Both the position numbers and the translations under genes were made by a program. A DNA stretch of 64,000 nucleotides. Origin: Paraburkholderia humisilvae (GTDB taxonomy: Bacteria > Pseudomonadota > Gammaproteobacteria > Burkholderiales > Burkholderiaceae). Location: the NCBI RefSeq assembly GCF_902859855.1, contig NZ_CADIKH010000010.1, forward strand, positions 124,001 to 188,000, written 5' to 3'. The notes beneath the pieces were generated by a model, which ran no database searches, had not been told where the DNA came from, and saw only the letters and a list, made by a program, of their open reading frames with translations. Below, piece by piece: positions 27,766 to 38,981 of the stretch. The first letter of the stretch is position 1. Each line of letters starts with the position of its first letter.

Positions 27766-28491
27766 ATGTCCACTGAATTCGTTGCAATCAAGCGAAACGG
27801 CCCGCTGCTCGACATCGTGCTCGACCGGCCCGAGAACGGCAATCTGATTAACGCGGAAATGAGCGACGCGATCATCGCCGCCGTGACGAACATCGACGAC
27901 GACGTCAAACTCGTTCGCATCGGCAGCAGTAGCGCCGATTTCTGCAAGGGCCGCCAGTCGCCGATGCCAGCCGCCGATGCCAAACCGTCGGCGGAGACCT
28001 TGCGTCGTGTTGTCGCGGCGCCGCCGCTCGCGCTCTACGACGCGTTGAAAGCGGTGCGCGTGCCGGTCGTATCCATCGTGCGCGGCGAAGCGATCGGCGT
28101 CGGCTGCGCGTTGGCGGGCGTCTGCGACGTCGCGCTCGCCGCCGACACCGCGGTGTTTCAGATCCCCGAAATGGAACGCGACATCCCGCCGACCCTCGTG
28201 ATGTCAGCGCTCATCGGCCGCGTACCGGTCAAGACCGTCGCGCACATGGTGCTGAGCCGCGAACGCGTCAATGCGACCGAGGCGCTGCACGCGGGCCTCG
28301 TGAGCCGCGTGGTCGCAGCGCACGAACTCGATTCGGCAGCGGAAAAACTGACGCAAACGCTGCTCGGCTGCAGCGCGGTCACGTTGCGTGCCGTCAAGCA
28401 GTTCCTGCACCTCGCACCGGAAATGCCTGCGTCGGGCGCAAGCGGTTTCGCGGCCCATCTCGCGGCCACGGCGCTGTCGGCGCGCTTCTGA
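27766..28491 (+). CDS. enoyl-CoA hydratase/isomerase family protein
   Basis: Crotonase-fold protein of 241 residues. The CoA-binding N-terminal strand LLDIVLDRPENGNLIN and oxyanion-forming GEAIGVGCALAGVCDVALAA are present. The usual first oxyanion segment (AFxAGAD) is replaced by SADFCKGRQSP, and the region around the catalytic glutamates (IPEMERDIPPTLV) differs from hydratases. It may therefore be a hydrolase, decarboxylase or isomerase. No CoA ligase gene is in the operon, so a CoA-independent substrate is also possible. It lies between the CoxL and UbiD genes, with 61 and 85 bases on either side. Confidence 0.88.
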   Translation: MSTEFVAIKRNGPLLDIVLDRPENGNLINAEMSDAIIAAVTNIDDDVKLVRIGSSSADFCKGRQSPMPAADAKPSAETLRRVVAAPPLALYDALKAVRVPVVSIVRGEAIGVGCALAGVCDVALAADTAVFQIPEMERDIPPTLVMSALIGRVPVKTVAHMVLSRERVNATEALHAGLVSRVVAAHELDSAAEKLTQTLLGCSAVTLRAVKQFLHLAPEMPASGASGFAAHLAATALSARF

Positions 28492-28576
28492 TTGCCGATT
28501 GCGCAAGCGCGACCAGACAACTCCCCGAACGACACTCGACTATCCATACGCATCCGCATTGCGCAAGGACCCCCAC

Positions 28577-30154
28577 GTGAGACCGAAGACCGTCATCCCC
28601 TCCACCGTGCAAGGCGCGGCGGCCCCTGACCTCGAACAGTTCCGCCTGCGCCGTTTTCTCGACGCACTCGACGAGAGCGAACTGGAACGCCGCGAAGCAC
28701 CCGTCGATCTCGCGGACGTCGCCGCGATCATGGAAGGCAACCCGCGTGCGGTGTGGTTCAAGCGTCCGGCAGGCGGCGAGATCTCGCTCGCGGGCAGCGT
28801 AGCCGCAAGCCGCACACGCCTCGCGAAAGCGTTCGATACGACACCGCAACAGCTGCTCTCAACCGTCCGCGAACGGCTCGCCGTCAAAGGCAAGCTGATC
28901 GAAGTCACGCGTGAAGAAGCGCCCGTGCAACAGGTTGTGCTGACCGGCGATGCCTGTGACTTCACCGCGTTGCCCGTGCATCTGCAGCACGACCTGGACG
29001 GCGCGCCCTATATTTCGGCGTCCATCGATTTCGCCGTCGATCCGGAAACCGGCTGGACCAATGTCGGTATTCGCCGGCTGATGCTGCGCGGCCGACGCAC
29101 CGCGGGCATCGATCTCGTCGCGCCATCCGATCTGCGCGTCATCAGCATCGCCCATTCGAAGCGCGGCGAACGTTTGCCTATTGCGTTTGCGGTCGGCACC
29201 CACCCGGTCGACCACGTCGGCGCGACGATGCGTATTCCCGCCGACGAACTCGAACTCGTCGCCGCCCTGCGCGGCACGCCGATGGGTGTCGTCAAATGCG
29301 TGACGAACGATCTGCTGGTGCCCGCCGACGCGGAATTCATTCTCGAGGGCTATCTCGACGAGCGCGGCCATGTGGAACCTGAAGGGCCTTATGGCGAATT
29401 CCTCGGCTATTACGGCGGCGTGAAGACGAACCCGGTGTTTCATCTGACCGCGATCACGCATCGGCGCGACGCGGTGTTCCAGACGTGCACGATCGGCGGC
29501 CGTTCGATGGCGCGCACCGACACGGCGCAACTCGCCGCGCTGCGCACCGAGGTCACTGTGTGGCGCGCACTCGAGACGGCCGTTCGCGAGGTCAAAGCGG
29601 TTTATTGCAGCGCTGCGACGGGCGGCATGTTCAACGTGCGCGTCGCGCTGCAACAGCGCGTGCCCGGTGAAGCGCGCAATGCAATCGCCGCGGTGTTCGC
29701 ATCGCTCGCGAACGTCAAGCATGTGTTCATCGTCGACCCGGACATCGACATCTTCTCTGAAGAGCAAATGGACTGGGCTCTCGCGACGCGTTTCCAGGCG
29801 GACCGCGACCTCGTCGTGCAGAACGGCTTGCGCGCGATGCCGCTCGACCCGTCGCTGCATGGCCTCGCGCACGGCGCGGCGAGTACTGCGAAGGCCGGCT
29901 TCGATCTGACGCTGCCGCTGCTCGCGCCGGGTGCACAGCGGCCGCTCGAGCATCGCGTGCCGACGCCGCCACGCTACGAAGGCGCGCGTTTCGCGTCGCT
30001 CGAAGCGGCGCTCGCGGATGGCCCGAAGCGCTTTGCCGAGCTGATGGCCGCCACCGGCACGCGCGATGGCCGCGACGTCGTGCGCTGGCTCGAGGACATC
30101 GCCGCCACCCGCGCGATCGCGCGAGACGACGAAGGACGCTACGCATTTTGCTAG
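28577..30154 (+). CDS. UbiD family prenyl-FMN-dependent decarboxylase
   Basis: Protein of 525 residues, a UbiD-family (de)carboxylase acting on aromatic, heteroaromatic or acrylic acids with prenylated FMN. The catalytic Glu-Arg-Glu set appears intact: Arg166 in NVGIRR, and Glu269 and Glu274 in EGPYGEFLGYYG, with the same 5-residue spacing as Fdc1. The FMN/metal segment PYISASIDFAVDPETGWTN is also present. The start is GTG 28577 behind AAGGA. The cognate UbiX gene opens the same array. The substrate could be a hydroxylated benzoate, a heteroaromatic carboxylate such as a furan or pyrrole acid, or a diacid; the sequence alone does not decide. Confidence 0.93.
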   Translation: MRPKTVIPSTVQGAAAPDLEQFRLRRFLDALDESELERREAPVDLADVAAIMEGNPRAVWFKRPAGGEISLAGSVAASRTRLAKAFDTTPQQLLSTVRERLAVKGKLIEVTREEAPVQQVVLTGDACDFTALPVHLQHDLDGAPYISASIDFAVDPETGWTNVGIRRLMLRGRRTAGIDLVAPSDLRVISIAHSKRGERLPIAFAVGTHPVDHVGATMRIPADELELVAALRGTPMGVVKCVTNDLLVPADAEFILEGYLDERGHVEPEGPYGEFLGYYGGVKTNPVFHLTAITHRRDAVFQTCTIGGRSMARTDTAQLAALRTEVTVWRALETAVREVKAVYCSAATGGMFNVRVALQQRVPGEARNAIAAVFASLANVKHVFIVDPDIDIFSEEQMDWALATRFQADRDLVVQNGLRAMPLDPSLHGLAHGAASTAKAGFDLTLPLLAPGAQRPLEHRVPTPPRYEGARFASLEAALADGPKRFAELMAATGTRDGRDVVRWLEDIAATRAIARDDEGRYAFC

Positions 30155-30163
30155 CGCGATAGG

Positions 30164-30190
30164 GTGCGGCCGCCGCCGGCGGCCGCACAT
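30164..30190 (+). terminator. GC-rich hairpin after the UbiD gene
   Basis: GTGCGGCCGCC (30164-30174) and GGCGGCCGCAC (30178-30188) form an 11-bp perfect stem with a 3-base loop, ten bases after the stop codon. Only a short ATTTG follows, so termination may be weak. It probably marks the end of the catabolic operon before the LysR gene. Confidence 0.55.
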
Positions 30191-30264
30191 TTGAACTTCT
30201 TCACTCGAAACGGAAGGGATAGAATCTGCGGCATTCTTAAGCCGGACACGAAGGATCGCCGTCA

Positions 30265-31236
30265 ATGAATCTCTCCCTCAAGCAGCTCAAAGTCTTTCTC
30301 GGCGTCGCGAACGCATCGAGCTTCACGAAAACCGCGCAAAGCATGCATCTAAGCCAGGCTGCGCTGAGCGCGATCATCCGCGAGCTCGAAACCCAGCTGC
30401 AATGCCGGCTGCTCGAACGCACGACGCGCACCGTCGCGCTGACGGATGCGGGCCGCGCGTTCTATCCGACTGCCATGAAGATCGTCGAGACGCTTGAGAA
30501 ATCGGTGATCGAATTGAATGAGCTCGGCCGCCAGAAGCAGGAATCGCTGCTGCTCGGCTGCACGCCGATGATCGCCGCAAGCCTGATGCCGCAGGTGCTC
30601 GCCCGTTTTGCGCACACGCATCCGACGTCGACCATCGAACTCGTCGACCGACCACCCAGCGAATTGCTGCGAATGGTCGAAGAGGGCGACCTCGATGCGG
30701 CGTTCGGTATCTTCTTCTCGCAGCTTTCCGGCATCGACCGCATGCCGATCTTTCCGACGAGACTCGTCGCGGTGTCCGCGCAAGGCGACACGTCACTCGG
30801 CGGCGCAGCCGCGCGTGAGCGGCACGGCGTGCGCTGGAGCGCGCTCGAAGGGCTGCCGCTCATTACGCTGCCCAAGGACAATCCGCTGCAAAGACTGATC
30901 GAAGCGACCCTGTCAAAAGAAGAAGTGACAGTTAGCCGGCGCATGGTGGTCGGACACTTGCAAACCGCGATCGCAATGGCCCACGAAGGATTGGGCGTCG
31001 CGGTCATGCCGTCGTTCTGTGAACATATCTGCCAGCACTATCGCGTGCAGATCGATGTGATACGGCCCGAGGCCGAGTTCTCGTTTTACCGGATCACGCG
31101 TAGCGGCCGCGACACGCTCGCGGTGCTCGATACGTTCACGGAAATGTTCGCGCAGGCGGCGCAACAGCGTCCGGCCGCGGCGGACCCGGAACCGACGCCG
31201 GCTCCCGTCGTCGCCGCCACACCGCGCGCCAAATAG
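30265..31236 (+). CDS. LysR family transcriptional regulator
   Basis: Protein of 323 residues. The N-terminal winged HTH contains SFTKTAQSMHLSQAALSAII and LLERTTRTVALTDAGRAF. The effector-binding domain covers about 90-300, with LLGCTPMIAASLMPQVL and a proline/alanine-rich tail (PAAADPEPTPAPVVAA). It lies at the end of the catabolic array with its own upstream gap, and is the best candidate for controlling the divergent porin/transporter and catabolic promoters through a ring-acid inducer. That assignment rests on position. Confidence 0.92.
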   Translation: MNLSLKQLKVFLGVANASSFTKTAQSMHLSQAALSAIIRELETQLQCRLLERTTRTVALTDAGRAFYPTAMKIVETLEKSVIELNELGRQKQESLLLGCTPMIAASLMPQVLARFAHTHPTSTIELVDRPPSELLRMVEEGDLDAAFGIFFSQLSGIDRMPIFPTRLVAVSAQGDTSLGGAAARERHGVRWSALEGLPLITLPKDNPLQRLIEATLSKEEVTVSRRMVVGHLQTAIAMAHEGLGVAVMPSFCEHICQHYRVQIDVIRPEAEFSFYRITRSGRDTLAVLDTFTEMFAQAAQQRPAAADPEPTPAPVVAATPRAK

Positions 31237-31297
31237 CAACGGATCACGATTCGTGCGTCGAACGATCCGGTGAAGCGAAGGAGGTCGATCCGATGGC

Positions 31298-31879
31298 TCA
31301 ACCCCGACGGTCGACCACGGGTTCAACCGCGCTATTCGTGCGGCGCTGGCCGCGCGCCATACTGGAAAATACGCCATCGCGGCGAATCAACCCATGGAAC
31401 ATGGCCGCGGCCAGATGCCCGAGGAAGGTGACAAATAGCAGCATCGCGAGCCAGGTATGCGCGCCGCGCAGGAACGCATACAGGCGCGGACTCTGTGGCA
31501 CGATCGGCGGCAGATCCAACCCCGCGAACATATGCACCGGAAAGCCACCCGCCGACAGCATCGACCAGCCGATGAGCGGCATCGCAAACAGCAGCAGATA
31601 GAACAACCCATGCGAGCCATGCGCGAGGCAGCGCTGCCAGCCCGGCATGTCGCTCGGCAAGGGTGGCGGCCGGTGCGTGATACGCACGATCACGCGCACC
31701 ACCACCAGCACGAGAATCGCAATGCCGAGCGGCCGATGGATCGCAATGAGTGTCAGATGCAACCGCGATACGGTTGCGACCATCCCGACGCCGATAAACA
31801 ACATGGCGACGACGAGCGGCGCCATCAGCCAATGGAAAAAGCGAGCGGGCAGACTGAAGTGTGCTTGACCTGCTTTCAT
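31298..31879 (-). CDS. cytochrome b561 family protein
   Basis: Membrane protein of 193 residues with four helices and candidate haem-ligand histidines in each (RFFHWL, IHRPLGI, HGSHGLFYLL, HTWLAMLLF plus GHLAAAMFHGL). Bacterial cytochrome b561 shuttles electrons between the quinone pool and periplasmic partners. Its start overlaps the stop of the catalase-like gene (31876-31879), a strong sign of a joint function. The pairing is common next to SrpA-type catalases. Confidence 0.93.
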   Translation of the reverse strand: MKAGQAHFSLPARFFHWLMAPLVVAMLFIGVGMVATVSRLHLTLIAIHRPLGIAILVLVVVRVIVRITHRPPPLPSDMPGWQRCLAHGSHGLFYLLLFAMPLIGWSMLSAGGFPVHMFAGLDLPPIVPQSPRLYAFLRGAHTWLAMLLFVTFLGHLAAAMFHGLIRRDGVFSSMARGQRRTNSAVEPVVDRRG

Positions 31880-32979
31880 TGATGACCTTCTATCGACGAA
31901 ATCTGCCCCGCGGGCATGTGAGCTTCCTCATGAAGCCGACGATTGTAGGACACAGCATAAGCGGCCGAACGCGCCGCGAGCAGCGGATCATCGGACGGCT
32001 TGAGTCCATCGGGCAGCACCGTCGGATCGTAGTTGATGTCGCGGCAGTCGCCATCCGCCTGGGCGCTTTCGCGCTCGATGGTCAGCGTACCCGCATCGAT
32101 CTGCCTGCGATCGTCGGGCCATGCCTGCGTGGCGTCGTTCGTCACGTCGCCGTCGGCGGCCACGGTCAAAATCAGATGCCAACGCAACGGCCCCTGCGCG
32201 AGCCGGCTTGAAAGTTCTTCGGAAAGATAGTCCGGCGCATTGCCGCTCGGCTTCGCCGGTGCATAGGGCGCTTCGGGTATCACTGCCCAGCGGATAAACG
32301 ACGTATTGCCGTCCGCGTCGATCGCGCGGAACGCGTTGATACTGTAATACGCGGCATTCGCGAAGCTGCTCGAAGGTGGATGGGTCTTGACCCATTTCTG
32401 GAACGGCTGCGTCTCCGGGTGCGCGCTAAAGAACGCCTTCAGTTTCGCCGGATCGGGCTTGCCCGTGGCCGGGTCGGGTTTGCCCGCCGCGAGCTGCTGA
32501 TAAAACGCCTCCGGTGTGCTCACCACGAACAACGGCGTGTTGTTCATTCCGGTACGCCATTGCGCATGATTCGGCAATTCGAATTCGAGCGCAAAACTGC
32601 GCACCGGCGTGCCGCCGTCCGGCGCGACCGGATTCGGACCGGGAATGGCGAAGCGCCCGATTACCGGCGTGCGAACGGGTTCGAACACCTCCGCACGCGA
32701 AATACCGGATGCCTTGCCGTTACCTTCAAAGTAACCGGCAACACATACGCCCTTCGCATGGTTACGGCGAAAGCCCGGATGCACCCCACTATATGTTTCA
32801 AATTTATTTACGATATGTTGCGGCGTGAGCCGGTCTGGTGCAGCGAAACCCGCGACATAGACGAAAGCGCCGCCCACCGCGAGCACCACCACGCCGATTG
32901 CGCCGAGCTTGCCGATTTCCCCCGCATACCTGCCGGGATGACGCATGAGCTCGGCCAATGAAAATGGTCGTTCGTTCAT
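31876..32979 (-). CDS. SrpA-like catalase-family peroxidase
   Basis: Protein of 367 residues, much shorter than true catalases but containing the haem fold. The distal His is in FRRNHAKGVCVAGYF. The proximal Tyr is near the C-terminus in RSAAYAVSYNRR. An N-terminal hydrophobic segment (about 25-48) without a clear cleavage site would anchor it in the inner membrane with the catalytic part in the periplasm. A short internal duplication (GKPDPAT/GKPDPAK) occurs near residue 170. The cytochrome b561 gene overlaps it downstream and may deliver electrons for peroxidase turnover. Confidence 0.9.
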   Translation of the reverse strand: MNERPFSLAELMRHPGRYAGEIGKLGAIGVVVLAVGGAFVYVAGFAAPDRLTPQHIVNKFETYSGVHPGFRRNHAKGVCVAGYFEGNGKASGISRAEVFEPVRTPVIGRFAIPGPNPVAPDGGTPVRSFALEFELPNHAQWRTGMNNTPLFVVSTPEAFYQQLAAGKPDPATGKPDPAKLKAFFSAHPETQPFQKWVKTHPPSSSFANAAYYSINAFRAIDADGNTSFIRWAVIPEAPYAPAKPSGNAPDYLSEELSSRLAQGPLRWHLILTVAADGDVTNDATQAWPDDRRQIDAGTLTIERESAQADGDCRDINYDPTVLPDGLKPSDDPLLAARSAAYAVSYNRRLHEEAHMPAGQISSIEGHQ

Positions 32980-33163
32980 GAAACCTACCTTTGCTTGAGA
33001 TTCGCAAAGGGGCGAACACGGGTTCTTTGCATTTATTCCATCGATTTTCGAAGTCGTAAGAATGAAAGGTTAAACGTTGAACAAGACGCCTAACAAACCA
33101 CTGCAAACAAATACTGTCGCGTTTATCCTATCGACGCTCACACCTTGTTGCGGGGAATTCATC

Positions 33164-33841
33164 ATGTCTGTTTGCAGCCAATTTGAACTGTTCGGATTCT
33201 GGCGGTCGTCGGCCACCTATCGCGTGCGCGTCGCATTGAACCTGAAGAATATGAACGCGCAGGAAATGACGATCGATCTCGATGCCGGTCAGCAGCAAAG
33301 TCCGGAGTTTCTCAAGGTGAATCCGCTCGGCGCATTGCCGACGCTGATCGAACCTGGGCAGCAGCCGCTTACGCAATCGCTGGCGATTCTCGAATATCTC
33401 GAGGAATTGCAGCCGACGCCGCCGCTGTTGCCGTCCGACCTGCGAGGACGTGCGCGAGTCAGGTCGATCTCGTCGATGCTGACCGCCGATACGCATCCGC
33501 TCGTGGTGCCACGCGTCAAGAACTACCTGATGGAGCGCGGCGGTTTCGATCTCGCCGCATGGCGCGAATGGCAAATTCAGTGGTTCGGCGCGGGCATTCG
33601 CGCACTGGAAAGACGTCTCGTCACCGAACCTGGCACCGGCACCTGGTGCCACGGCGACTCGCCAACGTTTGCGGATATTGCGCTCGCGAGCATCATCGCG
33701 GTGATGCGCGTGTTCCAGGTTTCAATTCCCAACACGCCGACAGTGGACCGCATCATCGCGCAATGCGATATGCACGAAGCGTTCCTGAAGGCTGCGCCGT
33801 ACCGGCAGATCGGCGCGCCGCCGGTACCGGTGCGCGGCTAG
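33164..33841 (+). CDS. zeta-class glutathione S-transferase (maleylacetoacetate/maleylpyruvate isomerase-like)
   Basis: Protein of 225 residues. The thioredoxin-like N-terminal domain carries FWRSSATYRVRVALNLK, which matches the SSxSxRVRIAL glutathione-site motif of zeta-class enzymes. VNPLGALPTLIEPGQQPLTQSLAILEYLEE-type residues and an all-helical C-terminal domain follow. Zeta-class enzymes isomerise maleylacetoacetate or maleylpyruvate to the fumaryl form, the substrate of fumarylacetoacetases. A fumarylacetoacetase gene lies 11 kb away in the catabolic cluster; a functional link is possible but unproven. ATG 33164 is used. Confidence 0.88.
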   Translation: MSVCSQFELFGFWRSSATYRVRVALNLKNMNAQEMTIDLDAGQQQSPEFLKVNPLGALPTLIEPGQQPLTQSLAILEYLEELQPTPPLLPSDLRGRARVRSISSMLTADTHPLVVPRVKNYLMERGGFDLAAWREWQIQWFGAGIRALERRLVTEPGTGTWCHGDSPTFADIALASIIAVMRVFQVSIPNTPTVDRIIAQCDMHEAFLKAAPYRQIGAPPVPVRG

Positions 33842-33985
33842 AAGTGGCAGCACAGTCCGGTGCCGATCTGCAACCGATTGCGGCTCGACGATGGGTCAGT
33901 TGAGTCATGATTCCAGATGCCCCGGACGATGCGCGTTGATAGACCGCTTCGAGGTGCACATCCGTGCGCGTCGAGATGACGCCTC

Positions 33986-37507
<3,522 letters not shown>

Positions 37508-37594
37508 CGCATCGCTTGATGATGTGCGCCGCGGCAAGGTCCGCGTCTCGCTTCGCTTGCAAACCACTGCGCGAGCGCCACCGCTGGCGGGCAA

Positions 37595-37622
37595 CGCAGT
37601 CAATCCAGCGCAGTCAATCCAG
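37595..37622. repeat. 14-bp perfect tandem repeat upstream of the kinase gene
   Basis: CGCAGTCAATCCAG occurs twice back to back (37595-37608 and 37609-37622), 88-115 bases upstream of the kinase start. It could be paired regulator-binding sites or a chance slippage duplication. Confidence 0.7.
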
Positions 37623-37659
37623 TTTAGGCCGTTTCGCTTTGGCGAGCGATGTCATGTCT

Positions 37660-37803
37660 GATGGATCGGCGTAAGCCCCACCTCGACAAATATTTATTGA
37701 CCCGTCAGCATGAAACCGTCAGCGCCCCGAAGTGTGTGCGGGCCGGCTGACCCGAGTAACAACGGCGTTTTAGCGGCCCGTCCCTGGTGGACGGGCTATT
37801 TTT
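37660..37803 (+). ncRNA. candidate small RNA ending in a strong terminator
   Basis: GCCCGTCC (37776-37783), loop CTGGT, and GGACGGGC (37789-37796) form a perfect 8-bp stem followed by TATTTTTTG, a textbook plus-strand terminator. No plus-strand gene ends upstream, since the kinase gene points away, and the next gene starts 510 bases later. The transcript it ends would therefore be a short independent RNA of about 100-140 nt. The 5' end given is a guess; no clear promoter was identified. Confidence 0.35.
37776..37803 (+). terminator. orphan Rho-independent terminator
   Basis: Perfect 8-bp GC-rich stem, 5-base loop and a run of six T. On the minus strand there is no T-run, so it is oriented for plus-strand transcription only. 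Confidence 0.75.
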
Positions 37804-38313
37804 TGTGTGCGGGAACGTAGGACAACCGATTGCCGCACACCCGAGTGAACTCGCGTACGCGGGGTCCATAAAACAAGCAATAAATACCTATTTTCCAGTC
37901 TCCCGGCAGAATTTTCCGGCTCGCATTTCGCGCAGGCTACCCGAGATGCAATACCGCGATGCGTCGATGACACGCACCGACCAGGAACAGTCATCGAACA
38001 ATGCTAGGCTCGTCTGACCGACGAACGGCGCACGAAACTGCATTGCATGCGCTTCGTGCGCAAGTTCACTGACCGACGGTTACGACTGCGACAAACTCAC
38101 CAATGTGCGCAACTCATGAAACCGGGCGGTGCCCGCGCGACGCAACGCGCACCGCACCAGGGCACAAAAAATGCAATGGCCGGCGCGCGAAGTCGCGTTA
38201 AACTGGCTTAAGCATTCGCGTCGCCCGCACCGCGCAGAGTCTGCCGGGTAGCGCGACAGAACGGTGAAGGTCCCCGTACAATGCTTGTTCTATAACGGAT
38301 GAGGAAATTTTCG

Positions 38314-38574
38314 ATGCGCACCACCGGGTCTTCCGGGTCTATGGCCCTGCTCACCGAGTACGACGACGCGACCGGGCGCGAACTGCGCACGCTGCGGCTC
38401 GAAGCGACAGAAGACGGTAAAGGCATTCTTCTCGTCGAGGTCGACGAACGCAAACCGGGCATTCACCGCGAAGTGCGTTATGAAATCACGCCGGCTGAAC
38501 TGATCGCGGCAATCCGTGCGCATGGTGCCGAACTCCCGGGAGAACAGCACAACCACCATCGGCAGGGAACCTGA
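38314..38574 (+). CDS. small acidic protein of unknown function
   Basis: Protein of 86 residues, hydrophilic, no signal peptide. The core alternates beta-like strands: ALLTEYDD, RTLRLEATEDGKGILLVEVDE, EVRYEITPAELIAAIRAHGA. This suggests one small alpha/beta domain, followed by a His-rich tail (EQHNHHRQGT). ATG 38314 is preferred to ATG 38299 because GATGAGGAAA sits at ribosome-binding distance. Family not recognised. Confidence 0.65.
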   Translation: MRTTGSSGSMALLTEYDDATGRELRTLRLEATEDGKGILLVEVDERKPGIHREVRYEITPAELIAAIRAHGAELPGEQHNHHRQGT

Positions 38575-38981
38575 TCCACTCGCGGCGCCGCGTTCGCGAG
38601 CCGCCTCATCTGCCGTCCGTTTTGCGCTTTGCCATTGCGTTTCAGCCAGCCGTCCCCAAGTCGTGTCTTGCCGTACGGCCCGCAGCCGTACGGCGAGTGC
38701 AACGTTGTCGTCGATCGCTTTCCCATCGCATTTCTGTCGTTTTTCCGGTTGCTTTTTCGCTGCGTTGCTGTTGCGTCCGTGCTGCTCGAACCGGGTTTGC
38801 GCGGCGAGGCGTGCGGCGTACGGTCGCCGCGCCGCTGCAATCTGAAAGACTGGCTCCAAAAGCTGCTTCCAATGCGGGCGGGCCGTTGGGCCGCTCGCTT
38901 GCACGTGGCGGAAATGCGTCCATAATTCTTACCTCACCTGACGCAATTGCTGCGGTTTGAAACGCCGCGGAAAGTAAACCG
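38575..38981. other. leader region of the DedA-rhodanese gene
   Basis: No gene recognised. GCCGTACGG occurs twice at about 38671-38694 around CCCGCA, as part of a short palindromic element. The best promoter candidate lies at 38899-38926. Confidence 0.45.
38899..38926 (+). promoter_or_regulatory. candidate sigma-70 promoter
   Basis: TTGCAC (38899-38904), 16-base spacer, CATAAT (38921-38926), about 55 bases before the start of the DedA-rhodanese gene. Confidence 0.4.

Larger units (their letters stand above)
37508..38313. other. intergenic region upstream of the kinase gene
   Basis: About 800 bases with no protein-coding gene recognised. It contains a 14-bp tandem repeat near the kinase start (37595-37622), a strong plus-strand terminator with no upstream gene (37776-37803), and a moderately AT-rich stretch at 37860-37990. 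Confidence 0.55.

Noticed and set aside
28859..30265. A 468-codon minus-strand frame opposite the UbiD gene
   Set aside because: It has no recognisable domain and mirrors the codon bias of UbiD, whose catalytic residues are intact.
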